In this document: in pieces, positions 1-8,614 of the stretch | Layout: each line of letters opens with the position of its first letter | Numbering within the stretch: position 1 is the first letter of the stretch | Origin: Echinicola pacifica DSM 19836 | GTDB lineage: Bacteria; Bacteroidota; Bacteroidia; Cytophagales; Cyclobacteriaceae | Length of the DNA stretch: 64,000 nucleotides | Reading direction: 5' to 3' | Assembly: GCF_000373245.1 (NCBI RefSeq) | Contig: NZ_KB890750.1 | Span: 612,693-676,692 of the forward strand | The notes under the pieces: model-generated | What the model was told of the DNA's origin: nothing | What the model saw: the letters and a program-made list of their open reading frames with translations, nothing else | The model's database searches: none | Translations under genes and position numbers: made by a program

Positions 1-252
1 TGGGAGTTTTTGGAGAATGCCTTTGGGCTGATCAGTAAGGGAGAATATTTCTATTCATTTACAGATGATAAGGACCTGCTCGCTGTGGTATGGTTCCAAT
101 CAGTAACAAATGACAATGGAGATGAAACGGGAGAAATCAAAATTTCTGATTCTTACATTCATCCATCGATAAAAAAATACGAAAAATCTTTCATGGACTA
201 CGTCCAAAAAGAAAACCCCCAAAACTCTACTCAGAAAAATGGATCTCACTAA
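1..252 (+). CDS. C-terminal fragment of an unidentified protein (5' end outside window)
   Basis: The reading frame is open from the first base of the window, so the gene starts upstream; 83 codons before the stop are visible. No family motif is recognisable. The visible part resembles the C-terminal end of the next gene in pattern: an aromatic/charged stretch, then a D-K/R-L-L/I-x-A-V/L-W core, then an acidic strand and a terminal helix. The two may therefore be neighbouring paralogues or share a C-terminal module. Its last 14 nt overlap the next gene, which indicates translational coupling in the surface-polysaccharide cluster. Function unknown; a part in sugar acylation is only a guess from context. 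Confidence 0.6.
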   Translation, partial: WEFLENAFGLISKGEYFYSFTDDKDLLAVVWFQSVTNDNGDETGEIKISDSYIHPSIKKYEKSFMDYVQKENPQNSTQKNGSH

Positions 253-1849
253 CTTTGAAATAATCTCTGGCCAAAAGGCCAGAGAACTGTTCCGAAGCAA
301 GGATTTCCTTAACTTGTGGAAGGATTTGTACGCCAAATGTCCTTGGTCAACCATATTCCAATCTCCAGAGTTTATTATTACCTGGTTTGACGTTTACGAA
401 AACCAAGATCCTTTTCTCCTGATAGCCAAGAGTGGCAGACAGCTGCAAGGCCTAATGTTTCTGACCAATAAGGAGGGAGAAAGCACCCTGTATTATCCAG
501 GGTTTAAATTGGCAGAATATCAATCATGGCTAAGTACAGAAGCGGATAATTCTGAATTCGTCGCAGAGGCTTTCTCATTATTCGCCAGTGAATATCCCAA
601 TCGAGGTATTCACCTCAATTACCTGAATGTAGGCACGCCTATAGATCAACTGGCGACAGATTCTAAGGTCAGCCAAAACCTTTGGCTGAAGAGTCATGAG
701 CAGCCCCTTATGAAATGTGACCCTGAGGCGTTGGAAAAGGAGCTCAAGAAAAAGAATAAAAAAGAGAAAATCAATCGTCTGAAAAGATTAGGGAGCCTGG
801 AGTTTGTCCAAATTAAAGATTCCACCTATTTTGAGTCTATAATGCCCACTTTAGCGATTCAGAATGATATTCGAAAAGGCGCCATGTATGGCAAATTTGC
901 TTTCTCGGATGATCCAAAAAGATCAGAATTTCTTATTGACTGCTTCAAAAAGGGGATTCTTCATACGACAGTTTATAAAGTGGATGAGGAAATAATCGCC
1001 TCCAACGCTGGATTTCAGTCCGAATCAATGGTGCATCTGCAGGGAGTAAATACGCACTCTCCCCTATTTGCAAAATATTCACCAGGAATCTTACATTTCC
1101 TTCATCTAGGAATAGAGCTTCATCATCAAGGATTTGAGTATTTTGACCTCACGCCTGGCGGAGCCGGTGGCTATAAAGCCATGCTTTCTACAGATATTAT
1201 GGAGACACAGGAATTGTTCTTCGGCTCTAAGTGGAAGGTAAAAAAGCTTTATTCTAAAGAATTTGTCAAAAATAAGGTCAAGAAGTTTCTAGAGAAAGAC
1301 ACTAAAGGACTTGAAAAGTGGCTTCAACAAAAAATTGAAAAGAAAACTCAGAAAGGAAAAACTGTGGATCAATCTATCCAACCTGGGTATTTTATGGATT
1401 GCAGCAACTGTTCCAAAGACCTCTATACAATTAAACTTTCTGAACTTCCAGAAGCTCAAAAGATCAAAAAAGCTTCTTATCAGAAAAATTCATTAGCAGA
1501 CTTATTACTATTCGATCTTTCGGACAAAAAGCAACTATTTATATCTGATGCCATGCGCAGGCTAGAGAATGGCCAGCAGCTCTATACGCGTACCGAACAG
1601 GATCGACTTATATCGGCATTATGGCTGATTCCCCAAGGGGTAAAGACTACTTCAGGACAGAAAGTAGAAGAACCTTATATTGAATTTTCTTACCTTAACC
1701 AAAAAGAAGAAGCATTCTGTATGGATATCGTAAACTCCATGATCCATCATGAAAGCATCCCTCTCCCAATACTAATAAAGACCCCTATTGAATTATCGGT
1801 AGCCTTACCAAAGAATGAATCATCCATTTCAGTAAATCCCACTGTTTAG
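239..1849 (+). CDS. FemAB/GNAT-type acyltransferase (BioF2-like, Acetyltransf_6) with extra C-terminal module
   Basis: A 536-residue cytoplasmic protein. Residues about 150-330 match the GNAT fold of the BioF2/CelD-like family (Acetyltransf_6): a lysine/arginine-rich helix near 165-183, a strand-helix core, and a signature of the type FDLTPGGAGGYK at 302-313, where FD(x)TPG..YK is characteristic. Such enzymes often acylate sugars or lipids during capsule or exopolysaccharide synthesis. After a lysine-rich linker (about 335-375) comes a separate module (about 380-536) similar in pattern to the preceding partial gene. The start overlaps that gene by 14 nt, and the deacetylase begins 18 nt after the stop, so the three are probably one operon. 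Substrate cannot be told from sequence. Confidence 0.72.
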   Translation: MDLTNFEIISGQKARELFRSKDFLNLWKDLYAKCPWSTIFQSPEFIITWFDVYENQDPFLLIAKSGRQLQGLMFLTNKEGESTLYYPGFKLAEYQSWLSTEADNSEFVAEAFSLFASEYPNRGIHLNYLNVGTPIDQLATDSKVSQNLWLKSHEQPLMKCDPEALEKELKKKNKKEKINRLKRLGSLEFVQIKDSTYFESIMPTLAIQNDIRKGAMYGKFAFSDDPKRSEFLIDCFKKGILHTTVYKVDEEIIASNAGFQSESMVHLQGVNTHSPLFAKYSPGILHFLHLGIELHHQGFEYFDLTPGGAGGYKAMLSTDIMETQELFFGSKWKVKKLYSKEFVKNKVKKFLEKDTKGLEKWLQQKIEKKTQKGKTVDQSIQPGYFMDCSNCSKDLYTIKLSELPEAQKIKKASYQKNSLADLLLFDLSDKKQLFISDAMRRLENGQQLYTRTEQDRLISALWLIPQGVKTTSGQKVEEPYIEFSYLNQKEEAFCMDIVNSMIHHESIPLPILIKTPIELSVALPKNESSISVNPTV

Positions 1850-1867
1850 TATAAAGCATTTTTTAAA

Positions 1868-2770
1868 ATGAAAAAAAGAGTTAGAAATTTCACTGCACAG
1901 CTCATAGCCAAATCACTGATATGGACAGGCGCGCTGAAAAAGGCAAAAGCAAAGGCCTTACGGGGAGACCATATTTTATCGATTTACTTCCATAAGCCGA
2001 CGAAGGAAGAATTCGAATATGTGATTTCGTGGCTGTCCAAGAACAATTTCAATTTTATTGATTTGGAGGATTTGCAAGAAATCAGATTGGGAAACAAGGC
2101 CTTTCCTAAAGGGGCTGTATTGATCACTGTGGATGATGGATGGGGAAATAATGAGGTTAATATGGCAGAGGTGGCAGAGAAACATCAGGTGCCGATTACG
2201 ATTTTCCTGGCTACAGAAGCCATAGAGAAGGGGTACTTCTGGTTTTCTATTGCAAAAAAGGCTTTTGCAAAGAAGATAGGAACTCCACACTCGGAAGAAA
2301 TGAAAATGCTCCCTAATCAGGAGAGGATGAAGATAGTCCAAAGTATACTCAGTCAGCTACCAAATGATCGGGAAGCGATGACTTTAGGGCAAATCAAAAA
2401 GATTAATGAATTTAATTTTGTAAATTTAGCTGCGCACACACATTCTCATCCCATATTAATTCAGTGTTCTGATGAAGAAGCTTTTCAGGAAATAACGACC
2501 AGTAAAGCCAAAGTATCGGAATGGACTGGGAAGACGATCACCGCCTTTGCCTATCCGAATGGTGATTACGGTACCCGGGAGACCAAGATTCTAGAAGAAC
2601 AGGGTTTCTTATTGGGATTTACTACTAAGGCTGTCCCTATGACGCCTTCTGCACTCGACAAACCCTATGAATTGCCTCGGCTAGGCTTTTTAGAAGGTGC
2701 CTCTAAGGAGGAAAATTTATGTAGAATATTAGGAATCTGGAAGACAAAGAAAAACTTAACCTTAAAATAA
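1868..2770 (+). CDS. polysaccharide deacetylase (NodB-homology) family protein
   Basis: A 300-residue protein with the NodB-homology (carbohydrate esterase 4) motifs in order: TVDDGW at 87-92 (motif 1, with the catalytic-base Asp and metal Asp), HTHSHP at 190-195 (motif 2, two metal-binding histidines), and FAYPNGDYG at 227-235 (motif 3). These enzymes remove N- or O-acetyl groups from sugar polymers using a divalent metal. There is no clear cleavable signal peptide; the N-terminus is basic with a short hydrophobic stretch, so cytoplasmic or membrane-associated action is possible. It lies between an acyltransferase and two glycosyltransferases, which fits modification of a surface or exopolysaccharide. 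An inverted repeat spans the stop codon. Confidence 0.85.
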   Translation: MKKRVRNFTAQLIAKSLIWTGALKKAKAKALRGDHILSIYFHKPTKEEFEYVISWLSKNNFNFIDLEDLQEIRLGNKAFPKGAVLITVDDGWGNNEVNMAEVAEKHQVPITIFLATEAIEKGYFWFSIAKKAFAKKIGTPHSEEMKMLPNQERMKIVQSILSQLPNDREAMTLGQIKKINEFNFVNLAAHTHSHPILIQCSDEEAFQEITTSKAKVSEWTGKTITAFAYPNGDYGTRETKILEEQGFLLGFTTKAVPMTPSALDKPYELPRLGFLEGASKEENLCRILGIWKTKKNLTLK

Positions 2771-2806
2771 TGACTCTACTACCCCTAAGGTTAAATCTAT
2801 ATTTTT
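2756..2806 (+). terminator. possible weak intrinsic terminator over the deacetylase stop codon
   Basis: A perfect 9-bp inverted repeat, TTAACCTTA (2756-2764) and TAAGGTTAA (2786-2794), with a 21-nt loop is followed by ATTTTTTA at about 2799-2806. The large loop and AU-rich stem make it weak; it may only attenuate read-through into the glycosyltransferase genes. Confidence 0.35.
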
Positions 2807-2834
2807 TAGAATAACCCAAAATTATCGAATAATT

Positions 2835-3926
2835 ATGAGAAAAAGTAACTACTCCGATGACAATATAGTATTAGATGAACATGATACTACCTCCTACTCC
2901 ATAGAATTTAGTGACAATAATCATTACCCTTCAAAAAACAGTGTTAAGCCTTTAGAAGTATTATTTGTTAGTTCAGGTAATTTAAAAAACTTTGATCTTG
3001 CTCCATTTATTAAGGTACAGGGAGAAAGTTTAACAGAAGAGAATATCAATGTCACCTATTTCACCATCAAAGGAAAAGGAATAAGAGGATACCTGAGGAA
3101 CATAAAGAATTTAAAGAAATTCCTCAAGGAAAAGCAGTTTGATCTGATTCATGCGCATTTCACGCTCTCCGGCTGGGTAGCGGCGCTTAGTTTCCCCAAA
3201 CACACACCATTGGTACTTTCTCTAATGGGGACAGATGCTTTGGGAAGGGTTAAGAAAGGCTCCATTTGGCCGGCCTCCTGGAATCATCTGACCTTTTTAA
3301 CTTATATCATACAACCCTTTGTGGATGCGATTATCTCAAAGTCTCCAAATATAGATCAGCATGTATGGATGAGGAAAAACTCTCATATAATCCCCAATGG
3401 TGTTGATTTAGAAAAGTTTGACGGTTTACGCAAAAATTATAGGCATGAATTGGGGCTAAAAGAAAACCAAAAGTATATTTTATTCCTAGGCAATCCCTCT
3501 GACACCAATAAAAATTTCAATTTTTTAAAGGAAGCAAAAGGGCAATTGTCAAAAGATGGCTTTGAAATTGTAAGTCCTTACCCTGTGAGTCATGATAATA
3601 TCGTGAAGTACCTCTCCTCAGTGGATATGGTGGTGATGTGCTCACAGCAGGAAGGATCGCCAAATGTGGTGAAAGAAGCATTGGCTTCCAATTGTAAAGG
3701 AGTCTTCACAAATGTGGGGGATGTCGAATATGTAATTGGAAATACTCCAGGCTATGCCATTACTGATTTTACGCAACAGGAACTCGTCAAAAAAATACAC
3801 GAGGTTGATCTTATCGCTAGCTGTCATGGCAGACAGCGATTAATCAAGTTAGGCCTAGACACAAAGAATATAGCATTACGGATAAAAGATATATATACCT
3901 CTTTATTGACCAATAAGACAGCATAA
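2835..3926 (+). CDS. GT4-family glycosyltransferase, first of a tandem pair
   Basis: A 363-residue GT-B fold transferase. After a charged, polar N-terminal extension of about 40 residues comes the first Rossmann domain (VLFVSSGNLKNFD at 42-54, IHAHF at 105-109, MGTDA at 131-135). The linker carries IPNGVDLEKF (186-195), and the second domain has the retaining-GT4 E-x7-E motif in EGSPNVVKE (273-281). Such enzymes move a sugar from a nucleotide donor to a lipid-linked glycan. The gene 84 nt downstream is a clear paralogue, with the same motif order and long identical stretches. Donor and acceptor are unknown; context says capsule or exopolysaccharide assembly at the inner membrane. Confidence 0.87.
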   Translation: MRKSNYSDDNIVLDEHDTTSYSIEFSDNNHYPSKNSVKPLEVLFVSSGNLKNFDLAPFIKVQGESLTEENINVTYFTIKGKGIRGYLRNIKNLKKFLKEKQFDLIHAHFTLSGWVAALSFPKHTPLVLSLMGTDALGRVKKGSIWPASWNHLTFLTYIIQPFVDAIISKSPNIDQHVWMRKNSHIIPNGVDLEKFDGLRKNYRHELGLKENQKYILFLGNPSDTNKNFNFLKEAKGQLSKDGFEIVSPYPVSHDNIVKYLSSVDMVVMCSQQEGSPNVVKEALASNCKGVFTNVGDVEYVIGNTPGYAITDFTQQELVKKIHEVDLIASCHGRQRLIKLGLDTKNIALRIKDIYTSLLTNKTA

Positions 3927-4010
3927 CAGTTACCCTACTTATCACCTCCTACTACTTCAATACATTTACTTCTACTTTCTTATGTATCAGAAATTAACAG
4001 ACAGAACATT

Positions 4011-5054
4011 ATGGAATATGCCAAAAACTTAAGCACGACTATTCCCGCCATCCAAGAAGTGCACAAACCAGTCGATCTGCCAATCAAACGTGAAATGAAG
4101 GTATTATTTGTTTCCTCAGGAAACCTTAAAAATTTCGATGTTGCTCCTTTTATAAAGGTGCAAGGAGACTCACTTTTGAATGAGAATATCGAGGTCAATT
4201 ACTTCAGGGTAGTCGGCAAAGGAGCTAAAGGATATTATTCGAATATCAAGCGTCTCAGAGAGCATCTAAAGTCTAATTCCTACGACATCATCCATGCGCA
4301 TTTTACGCTTTCTGCGTGGGTTGCGGTATTGGCTAGACCTAAGGCTCCGATCGTCCTTTCACTAATGGGCACCGATGCTTATGGAAGAGTTCAAAAACTC
4401 TCTCAAAATAAGCCAAGTTTAAACTATCTGACGGTTTTATCTTTGATGATACAACCTTTTGTAACCAAGATCATTTCCAAATCTCCAAATATTGAAGAGG
4501 TGGTCTGGCAGAAGAAAAAATCGTATTTATTACCTAACGGTGTGAATACAGAGAAATTCTACCCAAGTCAGGAAGATTTCAGAGGAGAATTAGGCCTTGA
4601 ACCTGGAAAGAAGTACGTCCTATTTTTAGGGAATCAGACTGATCCAAGGAAGAACTATGCCCTACTTAAGCCATTAAAAGAAAAGCTTGAGGCTGAAGGA
4701 ATAGAAATTGTCGCTCCATATCCGGTTTCCCATGACAAGATATTCAAATATCTTAATTCTGTCGATGCATTAGTCATGTGTTCTCTACAGGAAGGATCTC
4801 CCAATGTAGTGAAAGAAGCGATGGCCTGTAACTGTAAAGGGATATTCACGGATGTTGGCGATGTAAGGTACCTGATCGAGGACACCCGTGGGTATGAAAT
4901 CACTGATTTCAACTCTGACGATCTTTTTAAGAAAGCAGTGAGCGTGGTAAATGCTAAAGAATGCGATGGAAGAAAAAGATTAATCCAACTCAGACTTTCA
5001 CTTCCAGAGGTGGCAAATAAGCTAAAAAATATTTATTCCTCAGCCTTCAATTAA
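4011..5054 (+). CDS. GT4-family glycosyltransferase, second of a tandem pair
   Basis: A 347-residue paralogue of the preceding gene: VLFVSSGNLKNFD again opens domain 1, with IHAHF at 94-98, MGTDA at 119-123, LPNGVNTEKF near 174-183 and EGSPNVVKE at 261-269 as the nucleotide-sugar binding E-x7-E motif. The 28-residue N-terminal extension does not resemble that of its neighbour; an alternative start at Met29 (position 4095) would remove it. The longer start is kept because the paralogue also has an extension. The high similarity points to tandem duplication, probably with divergence in donor or acceptor so that two successive sugars are added. Confidence 0.87.
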   Translation: MEYAKNLSTTIPAIQEVHKPVDLPIKREMKVLFVSSGNLKNFDVAPFIKVQGDSLLNENIEVNYFRVVGKGAKGYYSNIKRLREHLKSNSYDIIHAHFTLSAWVAVLARPKAPIVLSLMGTDAYGRVQKLSQNKPSLNYLTVLSLMIQPFVTKIISKSPNIEEVVWQKKKSYLLPNGVNTEKFYPSQEDFRGELGLEPGKKYVLFLGNQTDPRKNYALLKPLKEKLEAEGIEIVAPYPVSHDKIFKYLNSVDALVMCSLQEGSPNVVKEAMACNCKGIFTDVGDVRYLIEDTRGYEITDFNSDDLFKKAVSVVNAKECDGRKRLIQLRLSLPEVANKLKNIYSSAFN

Positions 5055-5222
5055 ACTATAAAAACACATCAAATCATACTTTTGAATATAGTGTATATGA
5101 AAGTGCAGCTAACAGTCTAGTTTTGGAATGAACTACAGGACGATCAGCTGATGCTATCTTGAGTAGACTCTTACCAAGCTGCTTAAGAAAACTCATATAC
5201 ATCACCAACTAAAACTATTGAA

Positions 5223-6278
5223 ATGAGAATAATCATTGATGTTAACCATCCGGCCCATGTCCATTATTTTAGGAACTTTTACAAAATAATGACTAGCCAG
5301 GGGCATGAAATTCTGTTTGTTTCCCGAAATAAGGAAATTGAACATATCTTGTTGGACTCTTATGATATCCCATATATTGATCGCGGTAAAGGAAAAAATG
5401 GTAAACTGGGCAAATTCTTCTATTTATTATACGCTGACTTCACCCTATATAAAATTGCCAGAAAATTTAAGCCCGATGCATTTTTGAATTTCTTGCACCC
5501 TTACCCTTCTCATGTTGCAAGTTTTATTAAAAAACCTTCGATAGTATTTAGCGATACTGAGCACGCTTCGCTTCATACAAACCTTACGGTTCCCTATGCT
5601 ACCGAAATCCATACCCCAGCTTGCTATAGAACAGATCTTGGAGAAAAGCATAATCGATTCAATGGGTATATGGAATTATCTTACCTACATCCAAACTACT
5701 TCACCCCAGATCCCTCTATTTTAGATATTATAGGAGTGAAGGAAAATGAAAAATTTGCCATTGTAAGGTTTGTCGCCTGGGGAGCAGCACATGATTTTGG
5801 TCATACAGGAATGTCCATGGACAATAAAAGGAAGGCCATCAAAGAAATCAGTAAATATGCTCGACCTTTGATCACCTCAGAAAAAGAGCTTCCTGAAGAC
5901 CTTGAGCAATATAGAATTAAGATCCCTATTCATAAAATGCACGATGCTATCTATTATAGTTCACTACTATATGGAGAAAGTGCGACCATGGCCAGTGAGG
6001 CCGCCGTATTAGGCACTCCTGCGATCTTCATGGACAACGATGGTCGTGGTTATACAGACGAACAAGAGGCAAAGTACCAGTTGGTCAATAATTACACTGA
6101 AAGCCCTGAGGATCAAGAAAAATCGATCCTAAAGGCAGTGGAAATCCTATCTAATCCAGACAGTAAAGATTTATACAAGGCCAAAAGGAATGAGCTGCTA
6201 AACGATACCATCGACACTACGAAATATATGATTGAAGTTTTGTTAAAGCACGAACCGAATAAGGTTAAATCCCATTAG
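5223..6278 (+). CDS. DUF354 family protein (GT-B-like, surface-polysaccharide cluster)
   Basis: A 351-residue protein that opens with IIIDVNHPAHVHYFRNF, the hallmark of the DUF354 family, which has a GT-B/UDP-GlcNAc-2-epimerase-like fold and usually sits in polysaccharide gene clusters of bacteria and archaea. Other family-like segments are the E/H-rich turn near 110-125, the VRFVAWGAAHD stretch near 182-192, and the Y-G-E-S-A-T-M-A-S-E-A-A segment near 250-262 that resembles nucleotide-sugar binding. The biochemical role of the family is not settled. It is the last gene of the plus-strand cluster and is followed by two hairpins. Confidence 0.8.
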   Translation: MRIIIDVNHPAHVHYFRNFYKIMTSQGHEILFVSRNKEIEHILLDSYDIPYIDRGKGKNGKLGKFFYLLYADFTLYKIARKFKPDAFLNFLHPYPSHVASFIKKPSIVFSDTEHASLHTNLTVPYATEIHTPACYRTDLGEKHNRFNGYMELSYLHPNYFTPDPSILDIIGVKENEKFAIVRFVAWGAAHDFGHTGMSMDNKRKAIKEISKYARPLITSEKELPEDLEQYRIKIPIHKMHDAIYYSSLLYGESATMASEAAVLGTPAIFMDNDGRGYTDEQEAKYQLVNNYTESPEDQEKSILKAVEILSNPDSKDLYKAKRNELLNDTIDTTKYMIEVLLKHEPNKVKSH

Positions 6279-6346
6279 AATTGCTCAGTATAGTGGGGCC
6301 TAAATCTTTAAGTCCTACTCTATTTAGAATTAAATACTAAAATTAC

Positions 6347-6405
6347 AAAGTGCAATTTGCTAAAATCCAGCCTAGGCTCGACCATAGTAAATTGCACTTT
6401 TTTTT
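6347..6405 (+). terminator. long nested hairpin followed by U-run, probable terminator of the polysaccharide cluster
   Basis: Arms at 6347-6362 and 6385-6400 pair over 16 bp with a single G-U wobble, and a run of eight T (6398-6405) ends the structure. The 22-nt loop itself contains a perfect 10-bp palindrome, AGCCTAGGCT (6369-6378). It lies 69 nt after the DUF354 gene stop, well placed as its terminator, although the stem is AT-rich and unusually long. Confidence 0.55.
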
Positions 6406-6571
6406 ATGTGGTATTGAGTACCCTGAATTTTCTATATCATCCAAGACCAACACTATTAGAGGTACATCCCTTACTACCTTTTTTATCGCAGAAACTTTAG
6501 CCAGTGTTCCGCTGATGGGATCATATTATTGGGTGAAGGAATTACAAATTTATAAGGTATGGTATTGGTGC

Positions 6572-6611
6572 AAAAAAAAGGCCCTCCTAAATAATTAGGA
6601 GGGCCTTTTTT
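6572..6611. terminator. bidirectional intrinsic terminator
   Basis: A perfect 11-bp GC-rich stem, GGCCCTCCTAA (6580-6590) and TTAGGAGGGCC (6595-6605), has a 4-nt loop, eight A before it and six T after it. It therefore works as an intrinsic terminator on both strands, closing the plus-strand cluster and the lyase gene that ends at 6627 on the minus strand. Confidence 0.88.
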
Positions 6612-6626
6612 GCTATCTAATAAATA

Positions 6627-7856
6627 TCAATAAATTTTAAAGCTTGACTCATATTTATCACCTACTTGGATAACTGATTCCTTGTCAGCATAGGCAGATA
6701 CGACCACTTTGTATTTTCCTTTATCTAATATAGTATTTCCAAAGTAATAGTTTCCTTTACCATCGTCTCCAAATAATAGGAAGGGGAAGGAAGTATCAGT
6801 AGTGGTTAGCTTTAATTCGTAGGTATTGCCTTTCATTTCGTAAAGCTTAAAATTAACTGACTTTATTCTACTATCTACGTCAGCATATAAACTCAACTTA
6901 TCCGAACCTAGGCGCTTTCTATATATTATCTCGCCAGGATGCAGAGTTCCGTGTAAGGATTCATTATCTGCATTTACGACGATCAATTCGATATCCTTAC
7001 TATCGGTAATCATCTTATCTGCAAGATTTAAAACACCACCAGTAACCATATCTGAAACTTTAACTCCCGCATCTCCGATTCGGATATTATCCATATAGAT
7101 CACCTTGGTAACTCCAGTATTGCTTGAATTCCAGGAAGCTTTATAGATACCCAGTTTCCAATTTGGAAGAGGTTCTGAGTCATAATTATTAGGACCATAA
7201 TGCTCAACTACTTTTTCTCCATTTCTCCAAATTTCGATTAGTCCTTTGCTATCTTCTCTGTGAATTATGTGGAAGACAAATTCTGTCCAGGTATCTCTAA
7301 CAACTGGGCCAAAGTATATATTCTTCCAATTTGAGTTTTTTTCTGTAGGTAACGTTCTGATGTAAAACTGATCATTTATGATTCTTAAAGAAGTGGAAGG
7401 GCTCCCTGCATTTTGATGCCATTGAGCTATAAGTTCATTCTTATTATCAAAGGAATATCCATTTTCAGGAAAATAGACCGCGAAACTATACCATTTTTCC
7501 TTAGAATTTGACTTATTCATTAATAACATCTCAGTTCTAGTTCCATTTGCAACCAACTTATCACTGGATCGCAATTCAAAACGAGCTGACTTTTTACCAG
7601 TCATAGCATATCTATCTGATATGGAGTAGCTATAGTCTTCTGCAGCTTGAATATGGACTCCGGATAAGGGATTAGTACCTTCGAAATTCTCTCCAAATAA
7701 GAACCCCGTAAGACCTGTTACTAAGTTAGGTACCTCTTCGATTTCTTCTATCTCATCTAATTGCTGAGCATCCTCCATTTGGCAGGAGAAGGTGAAAAAA
7801 ACTGTGGCTAGGGCAAGGCATAGCCCCATTAAATTAATGTTGGTGATAGATTTCAT
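6627..7856 (-). CDS. polysaccharide lyase-like lipoprotein (heparin-lyase/jelly-roll type)
   Basis: A 409-residue protein with a lipoprotein signal (hydrophobic 8-23 ending FFTFSC, lipid Cys near 25), so probably anchored in the outer membrane or periplasm. Residues about 50-275 look like the concanavalin-type jelly-roll of the Polysacc_lyase family (heparin-lyase I-like, PL13/PL20-related): GTRTEM in the substrate-binding strand, AQWHQ, then a DTWTEFVFHI strand, a G-x-I-E-I-W-R-N-G turn and an IYMDNIRIG ending. A C-terminal domain (about 280-409) looks beta-sandwich-like. Lyases of this kind cleave uronic-acid polymers and are often found beside exopolysaccharide genes, where they trim or release the polymer. 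The substrate is not deducible. Confidence 0.7.
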   Translation of the reverse strand: MKSITNINLMGLCLALATVFFTFSCQMEDAQQLDEIEEIEEVPNLVTGLTGFLFGENFEGTNPLSGVHIQAAEDYSYSISDRYAMTGKKSARFELRSSDKLVANGTRTEMLLMNKSNSKEKWYSFAVYFPENGYSFDNKNELIAQWHQNAGSPSTSLRIINDQFYIRTLPTEKNSNWKNIYFGPVVRDTWTEFVFHIIHREDSKGLIEIWRNGEKVVEHYGPNNYDSEPLPNWKLGIYKASWNSSNTGVTKVIYMDNIRIGDAGVKVSDMVTGGVLNLADKMITDSKDIELIVVNADNESLHGTLHPGEIIYRKRLGSDKLSLYADVDSRIKSVNFKLYEMKGNTYELKLTTTDTSFPFLLFGDDGKGNYYFGNTILDKGKYKVVVSAYADKESVIQVGDKYESSFKIY

Positions 7857-8614
7857 AATAATGTTAGGTTAGGTGATTATAATAATTAGTTGGTTTGATT
7901 CTTCGATCATGATCAGTAGCCATCATCGGATGTGTAATTGTTTTGGTTCATGTGGTGTTAGTGTTTTGTGGTTAAACATTTTAATTGATGTGAGCAAGGG
8001 TGGTAGTTGCTGTTTTAATGAATTCAACGTCCATGCTCAAACCTTCATTGCCAATTACTATACCATCAAAAAAATTTTCATCGTGCCAAAAACACCATAT
8101 TTGACAAACGATTGAATTACGTAAATAAACGACCGTTTATTGTAATCAAAATGCAAAACATTTCTAATATTTAGACGTAGAATGTAAAAATCATATTAAC
8201 ATCAAAAACACCTACCTCTATCCTATATAATATTTGAATATTACCATTATGCCAAACTTTAAAATTGTAATATCTTTAAAAAACAATTATACCTATTCAA
8301 ATAATTAAAAAGAGGATATAAGAAAATTCAAAATATTTAAGGAAGATTGGATGCCAAAAAAATAAAACTGTAGAACAAATTCCACAGTTTGTTGAATGAA
8401 TACTCATCAGCTTTTACCGATAAATCAAACAAATGTTCGTATTACTATCTTCTAATCAATGAGGTAAAGGGAATATTGAAAATAAATGGAAAATAAATTG
8501 CTAAAAAGGGTTTACAAAAAACTTTAATACCAATTCAAAATCAAAAAAATAGCCAAAAAAAGGAATATAAAGAAATCCATGGAGAAATTGTACTTCTCCA
8601 TGGATAAATAAGCT
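7857..8614. other. AT-rich intergenic stretch upstream of the lyase gene
   Basis: This is 758 nt of very AT-rich sequence. It must hold the promoter of the minus-strand lyase gene, but no good TAnnTTTG element was found. Near 8365-8390 a weak hairpin has 7-bp arms AAACTGT/ACAGTTT. At 8575-8605 is the terminator of the WcaJ-like gene. An 80-codon open frame at 7873-8115 has no domain signal and is not annotated. Confidence 0.6.
8575..8605 (-). terminator. probable terminator of the WcaJ-like gene
   Basis: A perfect 11-bp inverted repeat, TCCATGGAGAA (8576-8586) and TTCTCCATGGA (8594-8604), with a 7-nt loop lies just past the stop of the minus-strand gene ending at 8615. On that strand it is followed by a T-rich but interrupted tract (TTTCTTTATATTCC), so termination is likely but not ideal. 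Confidence 0.55.

Larger units (their letters stand above)
6279..6626. other. intergenic stretch between convergent gene sets
   Basis: This 348-nt stretch holds two hairpins, described separately: a long nested one at 6347-6400 and a strong bidirectional terminator at 6572-6611. An 82-codon open frame at 6350-6598 begins inside the first hairpin and ends inside the second; it has no recognisable domain and is not considered a gene. Confidence 0.7.

Noticed and set aside
6350-6598. 82-codon plus-strand frame after the DUF354 gene
   Set aside because: It begins inside one hairpin and ends inside a strong terminator; no domain or plausible protein pattern.
7873-8115. 80-codon plus-strand frame
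   Set aside because: Sits in the AT-rich upstream region of the minus-strand lyase gene; Cys/His/Ser-rich mixture without family signal.
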